A DNA stretch of 64,000 nt from Tamlana sp. I1. GTDB lineage: Bacteria > Bacteroidota > Bacteroidia > Flavobacteriales > Flavobacteriaceae. The stretch is from positions 124,001 through 188,000 of the forward strand of contig NZ_JACLAF010000004.1 of NCBI RefSeq assembly GCF_015355625.1. Reading direction: 5' to 3'. The notes beneath the pieces are model-generated. The model worked only from the letters and a program-made list of their open reading frames with translations. It was not told the origin of the DNA and ran no database searches. A program made the translations under genes and the position numbers. This document shows positions 63,850 to 64,000 of this stretch, piece after piece; position 1 is the first letter of the stretch; the number at the start of each line of letters is the position of its first letter.

Positions 63850-64000
63850 ATGCAATCGCCCTATTTTAAAAAAATAATAGAGCAGCAGAACGATGCGCAT
63901 TTAAATGAGCATAATTTGGGGTATTTGTATAAAACCATGATAGAAGCTAAATCTTCAGCTAAATATATCTATCAGAATTCTAAAACGTATACATCTAAAC
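63850..64000 (+). CDS. Hypothetical protein, 3' end outside the window
   Basis: An ATG at 63850 opens a frame that stays open to the end of the window (50 codons, starting MQSPYFKKIIEQQ). It is rich in Lys, Tyr and Asn with no signal peptide or recognisable motif. With so little sequence I cannot name it, and it could be a chance frame. The 90 bp before it show no clear promoter. Confidence 0.4.
   Translation, partial: MQSPYFKKIIEQQNDAHLNEHNLGYLYKTMIEAKSSAKYIYQNSKTYTSK

Noticed and set aside
1-64000. tRNA, rRNA, insertion sequences or integrase genes marking a mobile island
   Set aside because: None were recognised on either strand, so recent transfer by a mobile element cannot be supported from this window.

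Overview
The window is a large, AT-rich polysaccharide utilization locus (PUL) of a marine member of the Bacteroidota, most likely Flavobacteriaceae. This rests on a SusC/SusD pair, many Cys-lipidated lipoproteins, four proteins ending in a type IX secretion (T9SS) sorting domain, A-rich leaders instead of strong Shine-Dalgarno sites, and TAnnTTTG-like -7 boxes. The gene set points to ulvan, the sulfated rhamnose/uronic acid/xylose polysaccharide of green algae: a PL28-type lyase, a beta-propeller lyase of the PL24/PL25 type, a GH105, a sulfatase fused to a GH78, two further intact sulfatases, five GH78 modules and two GH106 rhamnosidases, GH2, GH3, GH39 and two GH43. It resembles the ulvan PUL of Formosa agariphila as I remember it; no database search was possible.

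Layout. 1-6.4 kb: SusC (5' end outside the window), SusD and two fasciclin-type lipoproteins, closed by a hairpin terminator. 6.8-28.5 kb: one long + strand run of exo-acting enzymes (sulfatase-GH78 fusion, Gfo/Idh/MocA oxidoreductase, GH43, GH3, GH105, sulfatase, GH39, GH2, GH78, GH106). 28.6-34.9 kb: secreted lyases (beta-propeller lyase, PL28) and a toroid-type lyase or dehydratase candidate, closed by a terminator. 35.1-36.2 kb: a dead sulfatase. 36.6-46.1 kb: GH78, GH106, GH78 and a rhaT sugar/H+ symporter broken by three frameshifts. 46.1-48.4 kb: two minus-strand PL28-like lipoproteins around a relic of a second lyase/dehydratase-like gene. 48.7-54.1 kb: a planctomycete-type cytochrome c (PSCyt/DUF1549/DUF1553), a DUF1501 protein and an NHL-type propeller. 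54.3-63.8 kb: a secreted clan GH-A hydrolase, GH78, a secreted carbohydrate-binding protein, GH43, a sulfatase and a VOC protein; a partial gene runs off the end.

How the parts fit. T9SS-exported lyases would cut ulvan outside the cell. SusC/D and the surface lipoproteins would bind and import oligosaccharides. Periplasmic sulfatases, GH105, rhamnosidases and xylosidase-like enzymes would trim them to monosaccharides.

The most notable result is a shared promoter architecture at eight places between 28.6 and 54.3 kb. Each has a 10-bp direct repeat whose downstream copy reads CAGGAYAR, with a -7-like box exactly 31 nt from its C. It ties the lyases, the second rhamnosidase cluster, the PL28-like lipoproteins, the cytochrome/DUF1501 trio and the last operon into one apparent regulon. 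The cytochrome/DUF1501/NHL trio is the best candidate for an undescribed function, possibly an oxidative step in ulvan breakdown.
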